Source: Bacillus sp. SA1-12 (GTDB lineage: Bacteria > Bacillota > Bacilli > Bacillales > Bacillaceae). Taken from it: a stretch of 64,000 nt of DNA. The translations under genes and the position numbers were made by a program. The notes beneath the pieces are model-generated. The model was not told the DNA's origin and ran no database searches. It saw only the letters and a program-made list of their open reading frames with translations. Shown piece by piece: positions 25,226 through 33,953 of this stretch. How positions within the stretch are numbered: position 1 is the first letter of the stretch; each line of letters starts with the position of its first letter. The stretch covers positions 1 through 64,000 of the forward strand of contig NZ_LATZ01000132.1 in the NCBI RefSeq assembly GCF_000981385.1, in the 5' to 3' direction.

Positions 25226-26059
25226 TTAAATTCGAGAACTATTGACAATATGATTACTATGGTTTATTAGGTATTTTATAAACGCTATGGCTTCAGTGAT
25301 TCGCTCCTGGTTAGATCCATAATAGCGGTCCTCAAGACCTTTACGGATACTAAGTGCTTCATGAATAATTCGATGCCATTGTTTTGGTATTACGTCCAAA
25401 GCATATATTCCCGCACCTATTTTTGAAGTAATGTCAAGTTCTGAAATCGTATAAAATTGACGTAATACTCCCAAAACAGACCATTCAATTTCCCAGTCTA
25501 TTTCTGTTTCAGTGAATTTATCAAGATGCTCATTTGTATCAATTAGATGTTCAATATTTGTAATACGATTTTTCCAGTAAGCATTCATATTTTGATGTAC
25601 ATATTCAATAAGTTCTCTTTCGCTAACCTTAACGTTGAGCTCATTAATGGAAGGACCCAGTATTCTAACGCCATAATTTTTCAAAGTCCACCAAGTAACC
25701 GGATTATGACTTGAAAACCCTGAACTATACATCACACCATCAGTATAGTAGGGATAGGGTGTGATTTCTTCTTCTTTTTTTCCAATATCACTCCATAGAA
25801 GATATCCGCCCTGCATCATTGGTTTTGGATAGTTCTTTTCTATTTCTCGATGAATGAGAGAAAGTGAATGAACTTCTTCTTTAGTTAAATAATGATTAAC
25901 CACTGTGATATAATCTATATCACTTGAGTCATCAAATGCATTTAGAGCAACAGATCCATAAAGATAAATACCTTCAACCCTGCCTGGTAATACCTTATCT
26001 AGTTGTTTGATATAATTTTTTAGAAGACTATCAACAATAGTTGGAAGCTTTTTCCCCAT
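25226..26059 (-). CDS. Aminoglycoside nucleotidyltransferase-like protein (ANT(9)/ANT(3'')-type, DUF4111)
   Basis: The protein has 277 residues. The ATG at 26059 follows a GGGAGG-type site. Residues 30-52 hold the nucleotidyltransferase motif: G35-S36 ... D47-I-D49, preceded by I-Y-L-Y and followed by hydrophobic strand Y-I-T-V-V. The C-terminal helical domain (W-S-V-L-G-V-L-R-Q-F-Y-T-I near 195) matches the DUF4111 domain of aadA/spc-type enzymes, which adenylylate streptomycin or spectinomycin. Chromosomal homologues of this size are common in Bacillaceae, and their resistance role is often unproven. It is a single gene with its own terminator. Confidence 0.82.
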   Translation of the reverse strand: MGKKLPTIVDSLLKNYIKQLDKVLPGRVEGIYLYGSVALNAFDDSSDIDYITVVNHYLTKEEVHSLSLIHREIEKNYPKPMMQGGYLLWSDIGKKEEEITPYPYYTDGVMYSSGFSSHNPVTWWTLKNYGVRILGPSINELNVKVSERELIEYVHQNMNAYWKNRITNIEHLIDTNEHLDKFTETEIDWEIEWSVLGVLRQFYTISELDITSKIGAGIYALDVIPKQWHRIIHEALSIRKGLEDRYYGSNQERITEAIAFIKYLINHSNHIVNSSRI

Positions 26060-26224
26060 TAAAGTTAAAACCTCCCTTTGTAAATCATTAGTTAGGATCG
26101 ATGCCTTGTTAACACAACAAAGCCGGCTAAACTGACTAAAGATCTAAAAATTCTCCAGGTCTGTGTTTCATGTAAAATAAGGAATTGAAAATCATTTAAT
26201 CTGTTTAGAGAATAAATGATCTTT

Positions 26225-27373
26225 CTAGTTTTTTACAAAATGAACCGTCCAACCTTCTTTTTCTACCATATTAGAGAAAAAAACATGATCTAAATCAATA
26301 CCGAACCCTGGTTTATCTGGAACTTCCACATGTCCTTCCTTTATGTTGTAATCAGATCCATCTATTCCTTCAACATTTACTTCATCCCACTCTATAAATA
26401 AAAAGCCTTTAATAAGTGGAGCTAAATGACCCGATACATAATTGCCGTATACACACCCATAATTGTGTGGTGCAGAGTGTACATTTTCTTTATCTAGTTC
26501 TTGACCTAAATGTTTCCACTTATGAAAACCATAATGAAGGATGTCATACTGTATAGCATCTAAATATCCCAGCTTTGCCCAATCTACGATTTGTGGTGCA
26601 GAGTTTCCTTCACCATCAGTAACCATAACATTCAAACGTTCTTTTTGAATCCAATTCTTTAAATTTTCAAAAAGAGGCGGATCTTCGTGAAAGGGCTCTT
26701 CGATCCAAGTTAGGTTCGATTCAGCAGTGGCCTTCAAAACATGCTTTGTAAGATTTAAGTTGTAACCATTATTAGCATCAATCATAATTTTGGCCTCTGG
26801 CCCTACCGCCTCACGAACGCCATTGATAATTGCAATATCTCGTTCTGTACCTTTATCAAGTGGCATGTGCATTGCTCCCCGTCCCACTTTAATTTTAAAG
26901 GCACGATGGCCCATCGCCTTTCCTGCCAATGCCTCCGATTGGATAAGTTCTACCGCATCAACATCATTTTCAATATGAAGGTCATCAAAATAAAGAGACG
27001 TATCATAGCATGGGACACTTATTTTATTATCAATATCACCTAAAAATAACTTATAAACAGGCTTTTTCTGTTTCTTGCCTAACCAATCTAAAAGCGGAAA
27101 CTCAATATCATAATAAGCTGGCCTTACCTCTCCATTAGTATTAAATAACTCACCAACTGTTTTACCTAAAAGTTCTTGAGCCCTTTGTTCTCTAATCCGA
27201 GACCACCCGAAGCCCTCCTGTCCTCCAATTGTTATCCGGACAAGATCCAAGTAAACACTATCTCCATGTACACCAAGACGTGCATTAGATCCAGCAGACC
27301 GAATCCTTTTACCGGGTAGCTTGCACCATTCCAGTCTTTCAATTTCTTTATCAATAATCGTTAACAAATCCAT
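26225..27373 (-). CDS. Enolase-superfamily sugar-acid dehydratase/racemase (mandelate racemase-like)
   Basis: There are 382 residues. The ATG at 27373 is preferred (AAAGGAGTTGATT upstream) over an upstream start that adds 31 unlikely residues. The C-terminal barrel has F-K-I-K-V-G-R-G (catalytic K-x-K region), metal ligands in M-I-D-A-N-N-G-Y, I-E-E-P-F-H-E-D and V-T-D-G-E-G-N, and a histidine segment H-S-A-P-H-N-Y-G. That pattern fits MR-type members acting on sugar acids. It lacks gene-cluster partners; the GH43 glycosidase lies 1 kb away beyond the HU gene. The exact substrate cannot be told from motifs. Confidence 0.85.
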   Translation of the reverse strand: MDLLTIIDKEIERLEWCKLPGKRIRSAGSNARLGVHGDSVYLDLVRITIGGQEGFGWSRIREQRAQELLGKTVGELFNTNGEVRPAYYDIEFPLLDWLGKKQKKPVYKLFLGDIDNKISVPCYDTSLYFDDLHIENDVDAVELIQSEALAGKAMGHRAFKIKVGRGAMHMPLDKGTERDIAIINGVREAVGPEAKIMIDANNGYNLNLTKHVLKATAESNLTWIEEPFHEDPPLFENLKNWIQKERLNVMVTDGEGNSAPQIVDWAKLGYLDAIQYDILHYGFHKWKHLGQELDKENVHSAPHNYGCVYGNYVSGHLAPLIKGFLFIEWDEVNVEGIDGSDYNIKEGHVEVPDKPGFGIDLDHVFFSNMVEKEGWTVHFVKN

Positions 27374-27695
27374 ATAATCAACTCCTTTTATCTTGTAAAA
27401 TAGCAAACTATTACTATGTATAAGATCTATCTTTAATAATTTGCATTTGGAATAATAAGAATGCACTAACTGCCTTTACTGAAACCATTCCATTATCAGC
27501 CATCGGAATAGTTATCATTTCAGCTGATATCATAGCTATATACGGCCATAAAAAGAATTTTATTGTTAGTGAACAAAGTATAAAAAATGCCGATATTACT
27601 GTACAATAGTAAGGAATACCGGCTATTCTTTAATCATTAATTTAAAAGACTTACAGAATTTATTGAAAGGTTTTGTATAACAATTCTATAGTGCT
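27374..27695. other. Intergenic, possible small coding remnant
   Basis: On the plus strand an open stretch of ~50 codons (about 27455-27607) includes I-V-I-I-S-A-D-I-I-A-I-Y-G-H-K-K-N-F and ends at TAG. It lacks a start with a ribosome site, so it is probably a decayed small membrane protein. An imperfect hairpin (TGCCGATATTACT...) follows. Confidence 0.35.
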
Positions 27696-27730
27696 TAAAA
27701 AATTTATTGCTCCACTCCACATGGAGCAAT
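27696..27730 (-). terminator. Probable terminator of the HU gene
   Basis: ATTGCTCCA/TGGAGCAAT stem of 9 bp; on the minus strand it is followed by AAATTTTTTA. It lies 95 bp beyond the HU stop codon. Confidence 0.65.
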
Positions 27731-27824
27731 GTTGTTCAAAAAGTCAAGCTCCTATGTCTTGGCTTTAGTATTTGGTCAATTAATATCCGTCAAGTAGAGG
27801 CCACTTCTGTAAATCAATACTACA

Positions 27825-28097
27825 TTACTTAACAGCTTCTTTTAATTCCTTGCCTGGTTTAAAAGCTGGAACTTTAGAAGCAGAAATTTGAATTTCTTCA
27901 CCTGTTTGCGGGTTACGCCCTGTTCGGGCTGCACGATCACGTACTTCAAATGTTCCAAATCCAATCAACTGGATCTTCTCTTCTTTTGAAAGAGTTTGAG
28001 AGATTATTTCAAACAGCGTATCAACCGCTTTTGCGGCATCTTTCTTTGTTAATTCTGTTCGTGCAACTACAGCAATCACTAATTCGGTTTTATTCAT
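27825..28097 (-). CDS. hup: Histone-like DNA-binding protein HU
   Basis: There are 90 residues from the ATG at 28097 (M-N-K-T-E-L), with GAGGTGAT six bases upstream. The sequence is a standard HU: N-terminal helices with T-K-K-D-A-A-K-A-V, then [21 protein letters not shown] (beta arm with the intercalating proline), and [10 protein letters not shown] near the end. HU dimers bend and package DNA. Bacillus genomes carry one main essential copy (hbs) and sometimes extra copies. Its isolated setting here, away from the usual spoIVA/mtrB context, suggests it may be an additional paralogue. Confidence 0.95.
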   Translation of the reverse strand: MNKTELVIAVVARTELTKKDAAKAVDTLFEIISQTLSKEEKIQLIGFGTFEVRDRAARTGRNPQTGEEIQISASKVPAFKPGKELKEAVK

Positions 28098-28291
28098 ATT
28101 CAATCACCTCTTCGTTTTATTTTTTTAGAAAATTCTAAATTATAAAATTAGATAAAACAGAGCAAAAACCCTTTTCGAAATGCAAATAAATACAGAAATT
28201 TTATTCAGACGAAATATATGGACTTTAAACCGTTTTAATTTTCCCATTTTATCATCAAAACGCATTTGAATTCTGAGAATAAAACGTAATC

Positions 28292-28325
28292 AAAAAGCTG
28301 TTGATAAACTAATCAACAGCTTTTT
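28292..28325 (-). terminator. Terminator of the GH43 gene
   Basis: AAAAAGCTGTTGAT/ATCAACAGCTTTTT, a 14-bp perfect stem with a 6-base loop. It lies 25 bp beyond the GH43 stop codon and may act on both strands. Confidence 0.9.
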
Positions 28326-28349
28326 AATCTTGTATAATCTTTTATTCTC

Positions 28350-29297
28350 CTAATACTCCGATGGCTTCTTTTTATAAGATTTTAATCTTTCATATTCTTC
28401 CATGGTAATTTGCAAAATGGTACCATGTTTATAGCCATATGGGAACTTAAATGATTGGTCAGAACGAATGAAAGTACCTTCTGACAAATGGGCTGCTATG
28501 AAGGGAACATAACCTTGTTCTTCTGCGGAAACTCCATAAAAATCCAGGAATAAGCACCATCTGCCATCTGCCAATTTAAATGCTGTCGGAGCTTCATATT
28601 GTCCTTCCTCCAGGGAATCCATGCTTCTATCAAAGCCTTCAACCTTCTTAAATGGTCCAGTTATATTCTCTGACTCCATGAGAATAATTCTTGCAGGATT
28701 CTTTTCACTCTTTAAGAATAAATAATACTTTCCATCTTCCTCATACATGGCAGAATCAATGACTCCGCTGTCTTCTTTCTGATATAAAACTTGCGCCTTT
28801 GTAAAATTCACAAAATCTTTTGTTCGGGAAAAATAAATTCCCTTTTCCCCAAAGTTATTGGTGCTATGGGATGATGACCAGTGAATAACATAATCATCAT
28901 TCCTCTTATCATAAATAACATCCGGTGCCCACAAACAGCCGAAATCGTCATCTCCAAATTTGATCATTCTCTGTTCTGACCAGTGAATCAAATCATCAGA
29001 CTCCCAAAGAACCAGACATTTGCTTCCGTTTCTGCTGATTTCATCCCATGAATGTTGATATTGATTCAACATCCCGTATGACAAACTTAGGTCTGTTGCT
29101 AAAATAACAAATTTGCCTTCTTTGGTCCTAGTAATCGTAAAATCTCTAACGCCCTTATCACCATAGTAACTCCATAATACAGGATTTCCATCATTAACTT
29201 CTTCCCACATGAAGCCATCTTTACTAACTCCAAAGTAAACCTGTTCGCCATCCGGTGTTCTCTTTTCCTTAAAGTGTACAAATAAGTAAGCCTGCAT
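28350..29297 (-). CDS. Glycoside hydrolase family 43-type protein
   Basis: The protein has 315 residues. The ATG at 29297 follows AGGAGAATTGTT. A five-bladed propeller is indicated by repeated strand groups with W-x-x-P/D turns: V-R-D-F-T-I-T-R, C-L-W-A-P-D-V-I-Y-D (the conserved WAPD of GH43), V-I-D-S-A-M-Y-E-E-D-G (acid residue region) and Y-E-A-P-T-A-F-K (Glu region). There is no signal peptide, so it acts inside the cell, probably on arabinose- or xylose-containing oligosaccharides. It is a single gene with its own terminator and no sugar transporter adjacent. Confidence 0.82.
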   Translation of the reverse strand: MQAYLFVHFKEKRTPDGEQVYFGVSKDGFMWEEVNDGNPVLWSYYGDKGVRDFTITRTKEGKFVILATDLSLSYGMLNQYQHSWDEISRNGSKCLVLWESDDLIHWSEQRMIKFGDDDFGCLWAPDVIYDKRNDDYVIHWSSSHSTNNFGEKGIYFSRTKDFVNFTKAQVLYQKEDSGVIDSAMYEEDGKYYLFLKSEKNPARIILMESENITGPFKKVEGFDRSMDSLEEGQYEAPTAFKLADGRWCLFLDFYGVSAEEQGYVPFIAAHLSEGTFIRSDQSFKFPYGYKHGTILQITMEEYERLKSYKKKPSEY

Positions 29298-29387
29298 AAC
29301 AATTCTCCTATCGCTCTAGAATACACACTATGAAATCCAAACCATTATATATTCTTCACATAAAGAAGAATTCCTTCTAGTTCAACT

Positions 29388-29437
29388 CATGCTGCCAATT
29401 AGCCGAATAAGAAAATGGCTGCATTTTAGCAGCCATT
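29388..29437. repeat. Dispersed repeat copy with perfect hairpin
   Basis: CTGCCAATTAGCCGAATAAG followed by AAAATGGCTGC, with hairpin AATGGCTGC/GCAGCCATT at 29414-29437. It is a complete example of the repeat: core, AAGAAAA, stem. It may also end the methyltransferase transcript. Confidence 0.65.
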
Positions 29438-29625
29438 CCTTTTAATGTAAACATCCTTTAGTTAAAGTGATTCTCTTCAGATTTTCATGTTCTTTTAGAA
29501 CAAGACTGCTGCCACGAATGTTACATACTAAAAAACTGCCTATTATTTAGAAAAGCAGCCGTTAACATATCCCTATCCTATCTCTTAACATTTCATTTTT
29601 TACTTTTTTCGCATGATTATCATTA

Positions 29626-30249
29626 TTATCCTTTCTTACATTTTATCATTATAAATTTTATTGGAGGTTTATTTTTCATGTTCTTACTTGGCTCGTCAAT
29701 TTCTGAATACTCAACAAGTCCATATTTTCCAAAATCTTGTTTTATGGAGTCCGTATCATAAAAAAACATTTTTACGCCATCCATTATCTCAAAATAGTCT
29801 TTATTCAATTGTTTACCCTGACCAAACATTGGTGCTTTTTTTGAAACAGTTGTAAAAATCATATATCCATTTGGCTTTAATTGATTATAGCAATCTTTAA
29901 TAAACTTCTCTCTCTCATTCTTGTTCAATAAGTGGATAAGGGCATGGGAAAATATACTATCATAGAGATTGTTATCAAAAGGCATGTCAGTTACTGAACC
30001 ATGAAAAATACTGCTATCAAGCCCATTTTTCCTCGCCAAATCAATCGCTGTTTGTGAAATCTCAATTCCTGTAACATTTATTCCATTTTCAATGAAAACC
30101 TTCGCATTTCTCCCATATCCAATACCTGGTACCAGTATATCCTTAACATTCCTTTCAAGAAAAAAGTCCTTCGCTAATATTGCGGATTCCGTAGGTTCAA
30201 ATCCCCACATTGTTTGTTTTTCTATAAAACTTGATTCCCAGAATTCCAT
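29626..30249 (-). CDS. Class I SAM-dependent methyltransferase
   Basis: The protein has 207 residues. The ATG at 30249 follows AAAGGAGATAGAGAT. Motif I is I-L-V-P-G-I-G-Y-G-R-N-A (residues 38-49), motif II I-E-I-S-Q-T-A-I-D-L-A, then F-H-G-S-V-T-D-M-P-F and D-S-I-F-S-H-A-L-I-H-L-L, typical of the thiopurine/small-molecule methyltransferase-like group. The N-terminus F-W-E-S-S-F-I-E-K-Q-T-M-W-G-F also fits TPMT/TehB-like proteins. The substrate is unknown. It is probably a monocistronic cytoplasmic enzyme. Confidence 0.85.
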   Translation of the reverse strand: MEFWESSFIEKQTMWGFEPTESAILAKDFFLERNVKDILVPGIGYGRNAKVFIENGINVTGIEISQTAIDLARKNGLDSSIFHGSVTDMPFDNNLYDSIFSHALIHLLNKNEREKFIKDCYNQLKPNGYMIFTTVSKKAPMFGQGKQLNKDYFEIMDGVKMFFYDTDSIKQDFGKYGLVEYSEIDEPSKNMKNKPPIKFIMIKCKKG

Positions 30250-30301
30250 TATATCTCTATCTCCTTTATGTGCTATTTTAAATGGGACACTATGTTGCTA
30301 G

Positions 30302-30641
30302 ACATTATAAAATGTTAATTATAGATATAACAACTCTTTAATAACTATAATAAGCATCTATCTTTTTGTAAATAGTAATGCCTTAACAATTTACGGAATG
30401 TATTCTCATATTTTCATTATTATGCTTGAAGTGCAAAGCTGCACCGTTTGTCGAAAAACATTTCCTTATTTTCTACCCTTCTGATAAAAGAAATAGCTAA
30501 CCTATGGACAAATCAATACACAAAACTAAATAGTCCGTATTAAATCTCCAACTTTGAACTCCTATAGCTGTATAAGAATGTTTAATTATTTATAAAAAAG
30601 GTAAAAGAGAATAATATCATATAAAAATGGAGGCTCGACTT
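30302..30641. other. Intergenic with repeat trace
   Basis: A degenerate dispersed-repeat core (GCTGCACCGTTTGTCG followed by AAAAA) is at about 30430-30465. No gene was seen before the small basic protein. Confidence 0.4.
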
Positions 30642-30758
30642 ATGGTTGTAAATAAATTTAAAAAAATACTAAAAGATCCTAAAGTAAAGGAAGCAGTAAA
30701 TGATAAAGTAATACCTGCTATAAAAAAAGAGATAAAAAAGAGAAAAACAGAAAAGTAA
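30642..30758 (+). CDS. Small lysine-rich protein, 38 residues
   Basis: The ATG at 30642 follows TGGAGG. The product is very basic (M-V-V-N-K-F-K-K-I-L-K-D-P-K-V-K-E-A-V, ending K-K-R-K-T-E-K), probably one long amphipathic helix, with no membrane segment. It might bind nucleic acid or the membrane surface. No family is known to me. Confidence 0.55.
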   Translation: MVVNKFKKILKDPKVKEAVNDKVIPAIKKEIKKRKTEK

Positions 30759-31020
30759 TGAGAATTTTTCTAGGGAATAAAAAAGACTATATGCATCATC
30801 AGTAAGTAAAATAGCCACATCTTTATGTATCAGTGGTTAGACTCTTGTCCTTTTTAATGCTTATCAATGACTTTAATATCATTGACTTGCCGACGATTTT
30901 GGCTTCTAACAAGCTTGGAAGCAGCTAAAAAGTAGTTTTATGCAGCTTCTCAAGAATTCAATCACAAATTTCCGCTTTTTTACATATGGTACCTAGATTA
31001 CACCATATGGAGGGATTCTT

Positions 31021-31185
31021 ATGAGAATTGAGAAAAAGATAACCTATTATGGGTATGATCTCGTAATAAATAATGTATTACACAAGCGATGTTTAAGCTG
31101 TAATAAGTGGTATAAATTTGAGCATGAATTGGGGTATTGTAATAATTGTATTACCGATATTCAAAGCCCCTATAATTGGATTTAG
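31021..31185 (+). CDS. Small zinc-ribbon-like protein, 54 residues
   Basis: The ATG at 31021 has GGAGGG seven bases upstream. Four cysteines are arranged C-L-S-C and C-N-N-C, 15 residues apart, with N-K-W-Y-K-F-E-H-E between them, the layout of a small zinc ribbon. The N-terminus (R-I-E-K-K-I-T-Y-Y-G-Y) is strand-like. Such proteins often bind nucleic acid or act as small adaptors. The gene stands alone between two gaps. Confidence 0.6.
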   Translation: MRIEKKITYYGYDLVINNVLHKRCLSCNKWYKFEHELGYCNNCITDIQSPYNWI

Positions 31186-31545
31186 CTATTCAAGAACTTG
31201 GAAAATTGTATAATAAATTATATAAAACTGTTACCTAATATAATGATTTATCGGAACACAGAGTTAAGGTTAGTACGGAAAAGAAAATTACCCCTAATGG
31301 ATGATTTTTGCTTTTAATAATTACGGGTGTTGTTATAATTTGTACTGAAAGGACCCTCTAATTTCTTTTATAAGATACGGTACTTACAGCCAAAGTAGAG
31401 AGCTGACTGTTTTTATCAGTTTGTTCTCTTCTTTACCACCCTTATCCTTCTTTTTTCACAACTTCTTCAACTAACAATCACCCTCCCAATAATGGAATAA
31501 AAAAAAGCGACTCTTAATTGAAGAATTGCACAAATCACCATTGTA
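31186..31545. other. Intergenic, no gene seen
   Basis: AT-rich, with a degenerate dispersed-repeat trace near 31485-31515 (AATAATGGAATAAAAAAAAG). No convincing open frame on either strand. Confidence 0.4.
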
Positions 31546-31695
31546 TTAAGTTGTAGCATCACCCTTGTCCTGATTAAAATCATTGCTGGTCCTTTCCACT
31601 ATTTTATTTAATTCCCCTGTATCCCCTTTTGCATTGATGATTTCAAGTATTTGTTTTAACCCCTCGTTAATTTGATCATCGTTATCTTTCATCAT
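31546..31695 (-). CDS. Small acidic protein, 49 residues
   Basis: The ATG at 31695 (or the next codon) follows GGAGGTTAC. The product is hydrophilic and acidic: M-K-D-N-D-D-Q-I-N-E-G-L-K-Q-I-L-E-I-I, then G-E-L-N-K-I-V-E-R-T-S-N-D. It is predicted to be helical. No family is recognised. It is divergent from the spore hydrolase 395 bp away. Confidence 0.55.
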   Translation of the reverse strand: MMKDNDDQINEGLKQILEIINAKGDTGELNKIVERTSNDFNQDKGDATT

Positions 31696-32025
31696 GTAAC
31701 CTCCTTATATTAATACCATTATCTTTTTCCACTTTATCATTAAGTATGTTTCTGATTGGATAAAATCTAAACAAATATACCCAATTGCATGATTTGTACT
31801 AAGAAATCATCATGATTGGAAGAACCAAGGTTTACTGGTGTTTACAAATCATTAAATACCTCTTAAATTAAAAAAACATGGACTTATTGTTTTTTAATAT
31901 ATTCCTTACTCGCCACTCACTTTCTCTTTAAAGTATCACGTTTTATGAGTGCCAATTGAAAAATTCTCTTTATGAAAAACGAATACAAATGAACTTATTA
32001 TCGTTCAAATAATTAACCTAAGAAT

Positions 32026-32056
32026 GACATCAATACGGTACTTCCCAACATATAGT
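32026..32056 (+). promoter_or_regulatory. Sigma-E-like promoter
   Basis: CATATAGT at 32049-32056 closely fits the sigma-E -10 consensus (CATACAAT-like), with an ATA-containing -35 (GACATCAATA) about 13-14 bases upstream. It ends 33 bp before the start codon of a LysM/GH18 hydrolase whose B. subtilis relative yaaH is, as I recall, made under sigma-E. Confidence 0.5.
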
Positions 32057-32089
32057 GCAATATTGAAGTTATGATTGGGGGAGATTTAT

Positions 32090-33505
32090 TTGTTCATACA
32101 TGTTGTTCGCAGCGGAGAAACTCTTTGGCAAATTGCCAATCGTTACAACGTGAGTATGAATGGCATCATTCAAGCAAATGGACTGGAAAATCCGAATCGG
32201 TTGGTAATTGGTCAATCATTAGTCATTCCAGTGCCTAGCACAACACATATCATTAGAAGCGGTGAAACGTTATGGTTGATTTCCCAGCATTATGGTGTGT
32301 CAATCAATTCAATTGTACAGGTGAACCAATTAACGGATCCGAATGTATTAAATCCAGGGATGAAACTAATCATTCCGCCAAGAATCCACATCACCCAGCC
32401 TGGAGAAACACTATGGCTTATTGCGAATCGATATGGAGTAACGATACAGAGCATCATTCGTGAAAATAATATTCAAGATCCAAACCTGATTTATCCTGGT
32501 TTACAGTTAAGAATTCCTCATCGTAAGCCAAACATAGAAGTAAATGCATATTCGTATCAATCAGATGCATCAGGAGCCCAAACCATTCGGGAACTTGGTG
32601 ATTTTCTTACGTATCATAGTCCTTTTGCTTACCTCATTAACGAAAATGGGGAATTGCAACCGGTGAGTGACGAATTAATGATTGCTGCTGCAAGAGCTGA
32701 AAATGTGGTTCCAATGATGTCGATCACAAACTTCACATCAACTGCAGCAGGTTCGAATTTAGCCCATACTATTTTGGCTACCCCGGAATTACGTGATAGA
32801 GTAATCACTAATATGCTTCGGATTATGGAGCAAAAAGGATATCGGGGAGTAAATATCGATTATGAAAATGTATTGCCTGCTGATCGGGAGAATTACAATC
32901 AGTTCCTCCAGCTTACTGTTGACCGGCTGCATCCAAGAGGATATTTTGTTTCTACTGCAGTTGCTCCAAAAGTGAGTGCGACGCAGGCAGGTCTATTATA
33001 TGAAGCGCATGATTATGAGGCTCATGGAAGAATTGCAGACTTTGTCGTCCTCATGACCTATGAATGGGGTTACCGGCTTGGACCGCCGCAAGCGATCTCA
33101 CCGATTAATCAAATGAGGCGAGTCGTAGAGTATGCACGATCTGTCATGCCGACAGAAAAGATCTTTTTAGGTTTTCAAATTTATGCAAGAGATTGGCTTT
33201 TGCCTCATGTTCAAGGTCAAGAGGCTGAAACTTTTAGTACCCAGGAAGCGGTCGCTCGTGCTGTAAATTACGGTGCCTCTATTCAATATGATAACGTTAC
33301 ACAATCACCATTTTTCCGATACGTTGATGAACAAGGCCGTAGTCACGAAGTTTGGTTTGAGGACGCACGGAGCGCTCAAGCAAAATTCGACCTGGCCAAA
33401 GAATTTAATCTCCGTGGAATCAGCTATTGGGCACTAGGATATCCATACCCATCGAACTGGGTATTACTAAATGAAAATTTTAATATAAGAAAAATAAATC
33501 AATGA
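32090..33505 (+). CDS. Spore peptidoglycan hydrolase, three LysM domains + GH18 (SleL/YaaH-type)
   Basis: There are 471 residues from the TTG at 32090, placed six bases after GGGGGAG; an earlier TTG lies inside that site. Three LysM repeats follow one another (each with S-G-E-T-L-W or P-G-E-T-L-W and ending in ...P-G-x-x-L-x-I-P) over residues 1-145. The GH18 barrel then contains G-V-N-I-D-Y-E-N-V, with the catalytic Glu, and M-T-Y-E-W-G. SleL/YaaH proteins are N-acetylglucosaminidases that break cortex fragments during germination. They have no signal peptide because they are made in the mother cell and packed in the coat. YaaH has two LysM as I recall, so three is slightly unusual. The upstream sigma-E-like promoter agrees. 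Confidence 0.92.
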   Translation: MFIHVVRSGETLWQIANRYNVSMNGIIQANGLENPNRLVIGQSLVIPVPSTTHIIRSGETLWLISQHYGVSINSIVQVNQLTDPNVLNPGMKLIIPPRIHITQPGETLWLIANRYGVTIQSIIRENNIQDPNLIYPGLQLRIPHRKPNIEVNAYSYQSDASGAQTIRELGDFLTYHSPFAYLINENGELQPVSDELMIAAARAENVVPMMSITNFTSTAAGSNLAHTILATPELRDRVITNMLRIMEQKGYRGVNIDYENVLPADRENYNQFLQLTVDRLHPRGYFVSTAVAPKVSATQAGLLYEAHDYEAHGRIADFVVLMTYEWGYRLGPPQAISPINQMRRVVEYARSVMPTEKIFLGFQIYARDWLLPHVQGQEAETFSTQEAVARAVNYGASIQYDNVTQSPFFRYVDEQGRSHEVWFEDARSAQAKFDLAKEFNLRGISYWALGYPYPSNWVLLNENFNIRKINQ

Positions 33506-33953
33506 TAGGTTGACATAAAAATAAGAAAAAAGTGATTATACAGTGATGGATAAATGGTGGTATGCACCGAGCTTCCAGCACTGTTTTTTTGTAAATCCCC
33601 AGCATTTTCCCTATTAAACTCTTTTTATTACCATGTATAGCTTAAAATGATTATTTACAATATCTCCTTTTTATTAAATAAACCTTTGAGAGTCCTACTC
33701 CTTACACGTTATCGGAACAAGAAAAAGGCTATGCCTCCTTAAGCATCCTCCCTAGTAGTAAAATGAGGTTGTACGTTAACGAATTTTAAGCCCAACATTC
33801 ACTATCATAAATTAAGTTTGATTTTCATTGAAAAATGATTTACAAACTATTAGCTGGTTTAGATGAAGTAAATATTTCTCAATCTTACTTTTGATATAAG
33901 AATTATTTCGGTATCTTTACTGGATTTTCCAACAATGATTGATACAGATTCGT
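33506..33953. other. Intergenic with repeat copy
   Basis: A dispersed repeat copy is at about 33695-33745 (CTTACACGTTATCGGAACAAG followed by AAAAAGGCTATGCC). No gene and no clear terminator after the hydrolase; a weak ACAGTGATGG/... pairing near 33540-33590 is the only candidate. Confidence 0.4.
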
